A DNA stretch of 12,563 bases from JAENVT01 sp031412355 (lineage in GTDB: Bacteria; Actinomycetota; Acidimicrobiia; Acidimicrobiales; Ilumatobacteraceae). Position 1 is the stretch's first letter; every line of letters begins with the position of its first letter. Both the position numbers and the translations under genes were made by a program. Of this stretch, positions 6,532-12,563 are shown piece by piece. Location of the stretch: contig JANOCR010000056.1 in the NCBI GenBank assembly GCA_031412355.1, positions 1 to 12,563 on the forward strand, read 5' to 3'. The notes below the pieces were generated by a model that was given only the letters and a program-made list of their open reading frames with translations, had not been told where the DNA came from and did no database searches.

Positions 6532-7535
6532 TCGGGTCGCTCGACCAGCCCACCGGGATGCCGGGCGAAACGTGCCGGCTCCGCGCCGTGCACGGGCCCT
6601 TCGACGTCCCATGGCCAGCCACCGAATCCGGTTCGCTGATAGTCGCTGAACGCTTGCTCGATCTCGGCGCGGGTGTTCATGACGAACGGTCCGTATTGAG
6701 CGACGGGTTCGCCGATCGGCCGGCCTTGCAAGACCAGGCACTCGACGGCGGTGGTGCCGGCACGCACCTCGACCTCGGTGTCGCTGCGCAGCACGGCCCC
6801 GGTGGAAGCCCCGAGCTGATGATCACCCATCGACAGGGTGTCGCCCTCGAAGAAGTAGACCGTGCGAATCACGTCGGGGTGCAGAGTCGGAGGCATTCTC
6901 CACGACGCGCCCGGCTCGAGGCGCAACACCCAGATCGCGACCTCGGCATCGTCGCGGGCCGCCCACGAGTTCGGTGGCGGCGAGGCCGGCTTGGCATCGC
7001 CGAGGCCGCCTGCGACAACGGTGACGCTGCCGCCGTCGAACTCGACCACTGGAATGTCGGACGCCCACAGCATGGTGAAGTAGGGCTCGACCATCTTGTC
7101 GGTCGACGGCAGGTTGAGCCAGATCTGGAACAGCTCAGTCGGGTTGGGCTCGACGGTGTCGACCAGTGGGAACATCTCGCTGTGCACGATGCCGGCGCCG
7201 GCAGTGAGCCACTGTGTGTCGCCCTGGCCGAATCGGGCCATCGCACCCAGTGAATCGCTGTGGTCGATCAGCCCCTTGCGCACCAACGTGACCGTCTCGA
7301 AACCGCGGTGGGGATGCTGTGGGAAGCCAGGGACTTGCGAGCCGTGGTACATCCTCCACCCATCACGCGGCTCGAAGTCGTTGCCGATCTCGCGGCCCTC
7401 GAGTGACGCCGGATTGGGCCCGAACTGCCCGTTGCCGGCCGGATAGAGGTCGAGGTGATGGACGCAGAACAGGAACGGGTCGACCGTTGCCCATTGAAAT
7501 CCCAAGGGAATCTCCTGCAACACCGGATCATTCAT
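6528..7535 (-). CDS. pirin family protein
   Basis: A 335-residue bicupin-type protein. The N-terminal cupin carries the pirin metal site: FPQHPHRGFETVT with His74 and His76, and GAGIVHSEM with His118 and Glu120, matching the three-His one-Glu iron site of human pirin and bacterial YhhW. Other pirin landmarks are TQWLTAGAG, LFQIWLNLP and the C-terminal QYGPFVMNT. Some family members have quercetin 2,3-dioxygenase activity and others bind regulatory or metabolic enzymes, so the function here is not fixed. The start is ATG 7535 (MNDPVLQE), which lies 17 nt after the stop of the VWA gene; the frame is open to 7661 but that part overlaps the VWA coding sequence. Its TGA overlaps the ATG of the deacetylase (ATGA, 6531-6528), which suggests translational coupling. 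Confidence 0.9.
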   Translation of the reverse strand: MNDPVLQEIPLGFQWATVDPFLFCVHHLDLYPAGNGQFGPNPASLEGREIGNDFEPRDGWRMYHGSQVPGFPQHPHRGFETVTLVRKGLIDHSDSLGAMARFGQGDTQWLTAGAGIVHSEMFPLVDTVEPNPTELFQIWLNLPSTDKMVEPYFTMLWASDIPVVEFDGGSVTVVAGGLGDAKPASPPPNSWAARDDAEVAIWVLRLEPGASWRMPPTLHPDVIRTVYFFEGDTLSMGDHQLGASTGAVLRSDTEVEVRAGTTAVECLVLQGRPIGEPVAQYGPFVMNTRAEIEQAFSDYQRTGFGGWPWDVEGPVHGAEPARFARHPGGLVERPE

Positions 7536-7552
7536 GGCATCAAGTTTACGGT

Positions 7553-8929
7553 CTAGACGAGCGAGGCGATGACGTCGCCCAGTTGTCTCAGCGAGCGGAC
7601 CTCGAACGCACCACGGCAGTAGGCCCGATAGTCGTCCATCGCCGAATCGGTTTCGCCCCACTGCTCTTCGGCCTCGGGATTCAGCCAGAAGACTCGGCGC
7701 GCCTGCTCCGCAATCGCGCGGAGTGCCTCGCAGCCGTCGGGGCGATAGTTGGTGCGGGCGTCACCGCAGATGATCAAGGTTGAGCGCGATGAGACCGCGT
7801 CGGCCAGATGGTGATCGACGAAACGGGTGAAGGCTCGGCCGTAGTCGCTGTGCCCATCGTCGCCCAGCACCCCTCGGCGCTCGACGAAACGGTTGACGTG
7901 GATCTCGTGCTGAGCCGTTTCGAAGAGGTCGGTCACCTCGGCGATGCCGTCGACGAACGCGAAGCTGCGCACACGTCGAAGTTCGTGGTGTAAGGCGTGC
8001 ACGAGTGTGAAGGTGAACTGGGCGAACTCGGCCACCGAGCCGCTGACGTCACACAGCAGAACGAGTTCTGCGCGATGCGGGTGACGTCGCCGCATCACCA
8101 CATCCAGTGGCACGCCGCCGGACTGCAGCGAGCGGCGCACAGTGCGGCGGGGGTCGAGGCGACCGGTGCTGCGCAACCGCCGGTGGCTGCTGATGCGCGC
8201 TGCAAGCTGGCGGGCGAGCGGTTGCACGACTCGGCGAAGCTCGGTGAGCTCCAGCGACGACAGCTGCAACATGTCGCGGTCGGCCAGGGCCTTGCCGATG
8301 TCGACGTCGTGTTGCTGCCTGCCCCCCGCTGTCAGGCGCGCTGCGATCTCAGCGGCCAGGCGGCGCCGGAACTGTTCGAGCATCGCTGCGAACTCGTTGC
8401 GCGCCAGCACCAGTTCGAGCTCGGTCAGTTCGCCCTCGCGGCGGAGCTGTTGCATCGCCGCGCTGAGCATTCGCGAGAGATCGATCGCGCGCATGACCTT
8501 GTGGAGGTAGTAGCGCTCACTGTGTTCGCCGTCGTCGTCGAACCCGGCCAGTGCGTCGACGGCCTGCTGGGCGAGGATCGCGATCTGCGCGTTGTCGCCC
8601 TGCTGCATTGCCTGCAGCAACGCGCTCGAGAGCTGTGTCGGCGACGTGACAGCAGGGGCTTCGTCGGTCGCTTCGTTGATCTCCGTCCACCCCCCAGCAA
8701 CACTCGCGAAGACCGCTCGGAACGCGCGATCGAACTCGCCTGTAGGGTCGGCGTTCTTGACCAGCGTCGCCCGCAGCCCCGCCTTGACGGATTCAGGTTC
8801 CTCGAGCGGGAGGTGGGTGAGGGCTGTGAACGCATCGATCACGGCCCCCGTGGTCACATCGATGCCGCGTCGGCGCAACTGACCGACGAGAACCTCGACG
8901 CGACCGATCAGCGGATGGATGCCGGACAA
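7553..8929 (-). CDS. VWA domain protein, CoxE-like
   Basis: A 458-residue protein. Residues 1 to about 285 are helical and charged, with many Arg/Glu segments. The C-terminal third is a von Willebrand factor A domain of the CoxE type: LVLLCDVSGSV with the metal-site DxSxS at 294-298, then SFAFVDGIAEVTDLF, GHSDYGRAF (a further metal-site Asp) and LIICGDARTNY. CoxE-type proteins usually act with a MoxR-type AAA+ ATPase to assemble or insert metals into enzymes; no such ATPase lies in this window. No signal peptide is seen, so it is cytoplasmic. The start is TTG 8929: a TGA 21 nt upstream blocks any extension, GAGAGG sits 11 nt before the TTG, and the first residues (SGIHPLIGRVEVLVGQLRRRGI) look like genuine family N-terminus. 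It is first in the minus-strand run and is followed by pirin after 17 nt. Confidence 0.85.
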   Translation of the reverse strand: MSGIHPLIGRVEVLVGQLRRRGIDVTTGAVIDAFTALTHLPLEEPESVKAGLRATLVKNADPTGEFDRAFRAVFASVAGGWTEINEATDEAPAVTSPTQLSSALLQAMQQGDNAQIAILAQQAVDALAGFDDDGEHSERYYLHKVMRAIDLSRMLSAAMQQLRREGELTELELVLARNEFAAMLEQFRRRLAAEIAARLTAGGRQQHDVDIGKALADRDMLQLSSLELTELRRVVQPLARQLAARISSHRRLRSTGRLDPRRTVRRSLQSGGVPLDVVMRRRHPHRAELVLLCDVSGSVAEFAQFTFTLVHALHHELRRVRSFAFVDGIAEVTDLFETAQHEIHVNRFVERRGVLGDDGHSDYGRAFTRFVDHHLADAVSSRSTLIICGDARTNYRPDGCEALRAIAEQARRVFWLNPEAEEQWGETDSAMDDYRAYCRGAFEVRSLRQLGDVIASLV

Positions 8930-8977
8930 CGTATCAGCGGCCTCTCACACGACTTGCGAGGAGCACAAGCCAGCCGG

Positions 8978-9028
8978 CGAAGTGCGTAAGTTCAGTGCAG
9001 GGTGTGCGCATCGAACCTACGCACTTCG
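8978..9028 (-). terminator. 16-bp inverted repeat downstream of the IclR-family gene
   Basis: CGAAGTGCGTAAGTTC (8978-8993) and GAACCTACGCACTTCG (9013-9028) pair at 15 of 16 positions, and the odd pair is a G-U wobble in minus-strand RNA. The loop is 19 nt. It starts 35 nt after the regulator's stop codon and lies 48 nt before the TTG start of the VWA gene, so it could end the regulator transcript or partly insulate the VWA operon. No T tract follows, so a classical intrinsic terminator is not proved, and a REP-like element is an alternative. Confidence 0.55.
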
Positions 9029-9062
9029 TCGAAATGATGAGGGCCGACACCGATCGACTCGG

Positions 9063-9851
9063 TCATCGCTTGGCCAGTTGGGTCTCGATGCTGCGGGCGG
9101 TCGACAGGAGGTCCGGGAGGATCACACCACGCAACTCCTTCAGCGTGACTCGGGCCGCGTGGGTGCCGACGTTGACGGCTGCGAGTGTGCGCCCGCGGCG
9201 ATCGCGCAGAGGCGCGGCAACCGACCTGATGCCTTCCTCCAACTCTTGATCGAGCAGCGCATAGCCCTGGCTGCGCACCGCGCGGATCTCGGATCGCAGC
9301 GCATCGATATCGATGATCGAGTGCGGTGTCAGGCCCGTGATGACCAGCCCGCCGAGGAACTCGTCGAGCTGGGCGTCGGTCAGCCCGGCCAACAGCACCC
9401 GGCCCATCGACGTCCACGCCGCCGGCAGCCGCGATCCGATCGCCAGGGAGATCCCCATGATCCGCTGGGTGTTGACCCTGGCGACGTACACGATCTGCGC
9501 CCCGTCGAGCACCGACGCCGACACACTCTCGTGGACGCGATCGGACAGCGCCTCCATGAACGGTTGGGCAATATCGGGGAGTTGCAGTGACGACACGTAG
9601 GCGAAGCCAAGGTTGAGGACGCGCGGCGTCAGTTCGAAGGTCCGCCCATCTGTGCACACGAACCCAAGTGCCACCAGGGTGTGCAGCAGACGGCGGGCAG
9701 TCGCCCTGGTGAGACCCGTGGCGCGAGCCATGTCGGCCAGTGTCATGGCCGGGCGTTCGGCGTTGAACGCCTGCAGCACGGTAAGGCCACGACTCAGCGA
9801 TTGGACGTAGTCTCGCTCCGGGCTGTCACTCGACACGCTCTTACTTGACAC
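9063..9851 (-). CDS. IclR-family transcriptional regulator (PcaR/PobR type)
   Basis: A 262-residue regulator. Residues 13-75 form the winged helix-turn-helix: DYVQSLSRGLTVLQAF, then MTLADMARATGLTRATARRLL (36-56) and the wing around CTDGRTFELTPRVL. Residues about 85-262 form the IclR effector domain, with SASVLDGAQIVYVARV, RIMGISLAIGSRLPA, TSMGRVLLA and GIRSVAAPLRDRRG. The phrasing matches the subgroup that controls protocatechuate, 4-hydroxybenzoate and 3-oxoadipate genes and binds aromatic or oxoadipate-type ligands. The start is taken as GTG 9851, because GGGAGG ends 9 nt before it; GTG 9857 is in frame but only 3 nt from that site. It is divergent from the hydroquinone operon, and the gap holds a 36-bp palindrome, so it very probably regulates that operon and perhaps itself. 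The effector is unknown; hydroquinone or a ring-cleavage product is a fair guess. Confidence 0.9.
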   Translation of the reverse strand: MSSKSVSSDSPERDYVQSLSRGLTVLQAFNAERPAMTLADMARATGLTRATARRLLHTLVALGFVCTDGRTFELTPRVLNLGFAYVSSLQLPDIAQPFMEALSDRVHESVSASVLDGAQIVYVARVNTQRIMGISLAIGSRLPAAWTSMGRVLLAGLTDAQLDEFLGGLVITGLTPHSIIDIDALRSEIRAVRSQGYALLDQELEEGIRSVAAPLRDRRGRTLAAVNVGTHAARVTLKELRGVILPDLLSTARSIETQLAKR

Positions 9852-9874
9852 CTGCACGCACCTCCCGCGACAAT
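9845..9874 (+). promoter_or_regulatory. candidate promoter of the hydroquinone operon
   Basis: TTGACA (9845-9850) is an exact -35 consensus and lies over the start codon of the divergent regulator. GACAAT (9869-9874) follows after 18 nt and matches four of six -10 positions. Transcription would begin near 9881, inside the palindrome, and give a leader of about 45 nt ahead of GTG 9926. The -10 match is weak, so this is tentative. Confidence 0.4.
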
Positions 9875-9909
9875 GTTCACATATCGCACGAGTGTGCGCA
9901 ATGCGAACA
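9874..9909. promoter_or_regulatory. 36-bp imperfect palindrome, likely IclR-family operator
   Basis: The two 18-bp halves, TGTTCACATATCGCACGA and GTGTGCGCAATGCGAACA, match as TGTTCnCATnnCGCAC, a 4-bp centre and its complement; 13 of 18 positions pair. It lies between the divergent regulator and dioxygenase genes. The left part, GTTCACATATCGCAC (9875-9889), resembles the PcaR box of Pseudomonas (GTTCGATAATCGCAC, from memory), matching 11 or so of 15 positions. It overlaps the predicted start of transcription, which would suit repression. Confidence 0.7.
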
Positions 9910-9925
9910 TCTGAGGGGGTTTTGC

Positions 9926-10420
9926 GTGACCGAGTACGTCACCAAGTTCGGGTCGCTCGCCGACTACGACAAGGGCGGCATCGAGCTGATCAACGACCAG
10001 GCCAAGAACTACGCCTTCTCCAACATCTTCGAGGTCGCCAACTCATCGAAGCCGTGGGAGAAGGTCGCCGTCGGCAAGAACATGCAGTACGTGCTCGAGG
10101 CCATCCGGGCAGAGGGCACCAGCGAATGGCGCACGTGCGCCCACGACGAATTCCCGCTGTGCATGGATGGCGAGGTCACCATAGAGCTGGTCAAGCTCGA
10201 CACCCCGGCTGTGCCGGCAGACAAGGAGGGCTCGGTGCGCGTCGACGGCGAGCCTGCGGGCAAGAAGATGGGACGCATCGTCCTGCGCAAAGGTCATCAG
10301 GCCCTGTTGCCCGCCAATGCCGCCTATCGCATGAGCGCCTCGGCGCCAAGCGTGATCCTGTTGCAAACCATCCTCGGCGACGACACCGTCGAGCGCTGGG
10401 GCGAGATTTGTTTGAGCTGA
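9926..10420 (+). CDS. hapC: hydroquinone 1,2-dioxygenase, small subunit
   Basis: A 164-residue protein recognised by its pairing with the large subunit directly downstream and by its size, about 18 kDa, which equals the small subunit of the two-component hydroquinone dioxygenases HapC (4-hydroxyacetophenone pathway) and PnpC (4-nitrophenol pathway). Segments such as NYAFSNIFEVANSSKPWEKV, EWRTCAHDEFPLCMDGEV and KGHQALLPANAAYRM have a cupin-like look. In the known enzyme the iron sits in the large subunit and the small one completes the heteromer. The start is GTG 9926: GAGGGGG (9913-9919) lies 6 nt upstream, and the frame extending back to 9845 would run through the operator and the divergent gene. 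It is first in the operon; the large subunit begins 27 nt after its stop. The soluble complex should act in the cytoplasm. Confidence 0.8.
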   Translation: MTEYVTKFGSLADYDKGGIELINDQAKNYAFSNIFEVANSSKPWEKVAVGKNMQYVLEAIRAEGTSEWRTCAHDEFPLCMDGEVTIELVKLDTPAVPADKEGSVRVDGEPAGKKMGRIVLRKGHQALLPANAAYRMSASAPSVILLQTILGDDTVERWGEICLS

Positions 10421-10436
10421 GAACCCTGAGCTGAGA
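10413..10436 (+). repeat. 10-bp direct repeat at the small/large subunit junction
   Basis: TGAGCTGAGA occurs at 10413-10422 and again at 10427-10436. The first copy covers the end and stop codon of the small-subunit gene; the second runs into the purine-rich GAGAGAGAG that serves as ribosome site for ATG 10448. It looks like a small local duplication. Confidence 0.6.
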
Positions 10437-10447
10437 GAGAGACTGAC

Positions 10448-11422
10448 ATGACACTGACAGACGTCCAATCGACAGATCCCAATGCCCAGGGCTATCGCGA
10501 GTTCAGCCTCGGAGCGTTCCACTTCTCCCGCGACGAGTACTTCGTGCACATCGCCTGGCCGACCGGCAAGCACGTGCTCAGTGCCGACGTGTTCCTTCGT
10601 GCGTTGCAGCGCGATGTTGCGTGGGACTTCTTCTACGGAACGGTCAACTTCGACAGCGTGTTCGGCACGGTCAACCACTACGGCACGGTCGACATGTTTG
10701 CCGGTCGTTTCAACGACGCCTATCGCAAGGCCGAACTCGACCACACCGAGAACTTCGAGACGCCGCTGATCCGCGAAACGTTCAAGGCGATGCTCGACGA
10801 CTGGACCAATGCTTCGTTCGACCCGTTCGCCAGTCCCGCCGAAACCGACAAGCCGTTCGGGGTCAAGGACGGCAACAACACCGACGCGATCACACGCCGC
10901 CGCGTCGCCGCCAACCGGATGGTCAGCGTTCCGGGCGACGAGCAGGTTCGTACCGACGAGACACATCCCGTCAACCGCATGTTTGCCGACGTGGCTCAGG
11001 ACGAGCCAGAGGTGTACCCGGAGCCCGGCTTCGAGGACGAAGTCGCCGCCTACAACCTGTACAAGTACATCAGCCGCAGCGACGTCACGTGGAACCCGAG
11101 CGTCGTCAGCGTGTGCAAAGCCAGCCTGTACTGCCCGACCAGCGAGGAGTACATGCTGCCTGTGTTCCATGGCAACGACCGTGTCGAGTGGTTCGTGCAG
11201 CTCAGCGACGAGATCGTGTGGGACGTGCAGGACCGCGACACTGGTGCACCGCGCAGCAAGGTCACGATGAAGGCCGGCGATGTGGCCGCGATGCCCAGCG
11301 ACATTCGCCATCAGGGCTACAGCGCTAAGCGTTCGATGCTGCTGGTGTGGGAGAACGCGTCGCCCGAGTTGCCGGAGATGATCCGCACCGGCAAGGCCAG
11401 CGTGTACCCCGTAGATTTCTGA
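10448..11422 (+). CDS. hapD: hydroquinone 1,2-dioxygenase, large (iron-binding) subunit
   Basis: A 324-residue protein, the size of the 38-kDa HapD/PnpD subunit. With the small subunit it should cleave hydroquinone with O2, between the hydroxylated carbon and its neighbour, to 4-hydroxymuconic semialdehyde. The C-terminal cupin holds the iron-site pattern His241-x-Asn243-x3-Glu247 in PVFHGNDRVEWFVQLSDE and His288 in SDIRHQGY. As I recall, the PnpD structure has ligands His256, Asn258, Glu262 and His303; all spacings, including 47 residues between the two His, are the same. Other long conserved-looking stretches are RDVAWDFFYGTVNFD, FGTVNHYGTVD, MLDDWTNASFDPFA and SRSDVTWNPSVVSVCK. ATG 10448 follows a GAGAGAGAG ribosome site. 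Its TGA shares one base with the ATG of the dehydrogenase gene (TGATG, 11420-11424). The protein is unrelated to intradiol or extradiol catechol dioxygenases. Confidence 0.88.
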   Translation: MTLTDVQSTDPNAQGYREFSLGAFHFSRDEYFVHIAWPTGKHVLSADVFLRALQRDVAWDFFYGTVNFDSVFGTVNHYGTVDMFAGRFNDAYRKAELDHTENFETPLIRETFKAMLDDWTNASFDPFASPAETDKPFGVKDGNNTDAITRRRVAANRMVSVPGDEQVRTDETHPVNRMFADVAQDEPEVYPEPGFEDEVAAYNLYKYISRSDVTWNPSVVSVCKASLYCPTSEEYMLPVFHGNDRVEWFVQLSDEIVWDVQDRDTGAPRSKVTMKAGDVAAMPSDIRHQGYSAKRSMLLVWENASPELPEMIRTGKASVYPVDF

Positions 11423-12563
11423 TGCAGAACAAGCTGTTCATCGGCGGCGAGTTCGTCGACGGGTTGAGCGGCGGCACGATCGAGGTCATCAATCCGCACG
11501 ACTGCTCGGTGATCACCGAGATCGCCGAAGCGCGTGCCGACGATGTAGACAGCGCTGTCGCTTCGGCGGCAGCTGCCTTCCCCGCCTGGCGCAAGACGGC
11601 CGCGGCCGAACGTGGTCGTCTACTGCTGAAGCTGGCCGATGCCATCGAGGCGAACGGCGAGGACCTCGCCCATCTCGAGAGTCTCGACACCGGCCATCCG
11701 ATCAGTGATGCACGCAAGCTCGATGTGCCGCGCACGGCTGCATGCTTCCGGTACTTCGGCGGCATGGCCGACAAGTTGCAGGGCGATGTCATTCCCGTCG
11801 AGCCTGGATTCCTGAACTACGTGCAACGCGAGCCATTGGGTGTCGTCGGCCAGATCGTTCCGTGGAACTTCCCGTTGATGTTCTGCTCGTGGAAGATGGG
11901 CCCTGCGCTTGCGGCAGGCAACACCGTGGTGATGAAGCCCAGCGAGCTGACTCCGTTGTCGTCGTTGCGACTCGGTGAACTGATGGCCGATGTCGGCTTC
12001 CCGGCCGGCGTGGTCAACATGGTTCCTGGCTTCGGTGCGGGGGCAGGCGAGCGGTTGGCGACTCATCCAGATGTGGCCAAGATCGCCTTCACCGGGTCGA
12101 CCGCCACCGGGCGACGCATCGTCGAGTACTCGGCATCGAACCTCAAGCGCGTGCAGCTGGAGCTCGGTGGCAAGGGTGCCAACATCGTGTTCGACGACGC
12201 GATCATCCCCGCCGCCGTCGGTGGCAGCGCGTTCGCCATCTTCCACAACCAGGGGCAGGCCTGCATCGCCGGCTCGCGGTTGTTGCTGCACGACAAGATC
12301 GCCGACGAGTTCCTCGAGCGCTTCATCGGGCTGGCGAAGACGATCAAGCTCGGCAACCCGCTGGATCCCACCACCGAGATGGGCCCGTTGACCTCGCCGA
12401 TGCACCGCGACCGTGTACTCAGCTACGTGAAGGTGGCGGTCGACGAGGGCGGTGAGATCCTCACTGGCGGCACCGCGCCCAGCGACCCGGCACTTGCCAA
12501 GGGCTGCTACATCGAACCCACCGTGGTGCGCGCCAAGCCGGGCGACCGGGTGTGCCAGGAGGA
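11422..12563 (+). CDS. aldehyde dehydrogenase, probable 4-hydroxymuconic semialdehyde dehydrogenase (3' end cut by window)
   Basis: The first 380 residues of an NAD(P)-dependent aldehyde dehydrogenase that would normally have about 480-490. Family landmarks are all there: Asn149 in VPWNFP, Lys172 in MKPSE, the FTGSTATG cofactor loop (223-230), general base Glu247 in LELGGK and nucleophile Cys281 in GQACIAGSR. The frame runs off the right edge without a stop. Sequence alone places it only in the broad ALDH family; the position directly after both dioxygenase subunits, with a TGATG overlap, makes the ring-cleavage aldehyde the likely substrate, giving maleylacetate (the role of PnpE in 4-nitrophenol degraders). 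A maleylacetate reductase gene would be expected further downstream. Confidence 0.85.
   Translation, partial: MQNKLFIGGEFVDGLSGGTIEVINPHDCSVITEIAEARADDVDSAVASAAAAFPAWRKTAAAERGRLLLKLADAIEANGEDLAHLESLDTGHPISDARKLDVPRTAACFRYFGGMADKLQGDVIPVEPGFLNYVQREPLGVVGQIVPWNFPLMFCSWKMGPALAAGNTVVMKPSELTPLSSLRLGELMADVGFPAGVVNMVPGFGAGAGERLATHPDVAKIAFTGSTATGRRIVEYSASNLKRVQLELGGKGANIVFDDAIIPAAVGGSAFAIFHNQGQACIAGSRLLLHDKIADEFLERFIGLAKTIKLGNPLDPTTEMGPLTSPMHRDRVLSYVKVAVDEGGEILTGGTAPSDPALAKGCYIEPTVVRAKPGDRVCQE

Noticed and set aside
6532..6741. Upstream extension of the deacetylase frame
   Set aside because: It lies wholly within pirin, is Arg-rich and would replace a well-placed ATGA overlap start.
7997..8989. A 330-codon + strand frame opposite the VWA gene
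   Set aside because: No domain pattern is visible, while the minus strand encodes DxSxS and the rest of a VWA domain.
10043..11311. A 422-codon minus-strand frame opposite the large dioxygenase subunit
   Set aside because: It spans a gene junction and mirrors the codon bias of the real genes; the + strand has ribosome sites, overlaps and iron-ligand motifs.

Overview
The window is GC-rich DNA with tightly packed genes, GTG and TTG starts and strong GC bias at third codon positions. It looks like a chromosome segment of a high-GC actinobacterium. A long Thr/Ser-stalked LPxTG surface protein, a secreted LamG/FG-GAP protein, an FadD-type acyl-CoA synthetase and a PcaR/PobR-type IclR regulator all fit Actinomycetota, possibly Acidimicrobiia. 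That placement is inference, because there is no rRNA or other marker gene. I see no tRNA, CRISPR array, insertion sequence or phage gene.

Layout. (1) Positions 1-3332, + strand, cell-surface region: the 3' end of a sortase substrate (Thr/Ser stalk, LPRTG, membrane anchor), then a J-domain protein with one membrane helix and a four-Cys outer domain, then a secreted protein with a LamG domain and exactly seven FG-GAP-like repeats. (2) 3401-4153, + strand: a dienelactone-hydrolase-family enzyme, separated by a strong hairpin from the convergent genes that follow. (3) 4234-8929, - strand: a tight four-gene run, read from high to low coordinates: CoxE-type VWA protein, pirin, NodB-type deacetylase, acyl-CoA synthetase. 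Its junctions are 17 nt, an ATGA overlap and 18 nt. (4) 9063-9851, - strand: an IclR-family regulator of the PcaR/PobR type. (5) 9926 to the right edge, + strand: a divergent operon for hydroquinone ring cleavage, made of the small and large subunits of a two-subunit hydroquinone 1,2-dioxygenase and a 4-hydroxymuconic semialdehyde dehydrogenase cut by the window edge.

How the genes work together. Region 5 is the clearest system. The dioxygenase should open hydroquinone to 4-hydroxymuconic semialdehyde, and the dehydrogenase should oxidise that to maleylacetate, which a maleylacetate reductase outside the window would pass to the 3-oxoadipate pathway. The large subunit has the His-x-Asn-x3-Glu plus distal His iron-ligand pattern, with the spacing I remember for PnpD. 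The 75-bp gap between regulator and operon holds a 36-bp imperfect palindrome whose left half resembles a PcaR box, so the regulator very probably controls the operon through it. The dienelactone-hydrolase homologue could also feed maleylacetate, but this is a weak link. I found no clearly unprecedented system. The best leads are the actinobacterial hydroquinone operon with its operator, the orphan VWA-pirin-deacetylase-FadD operon, and the J-domain protein that crosses the membrane next to a sortase substrate.
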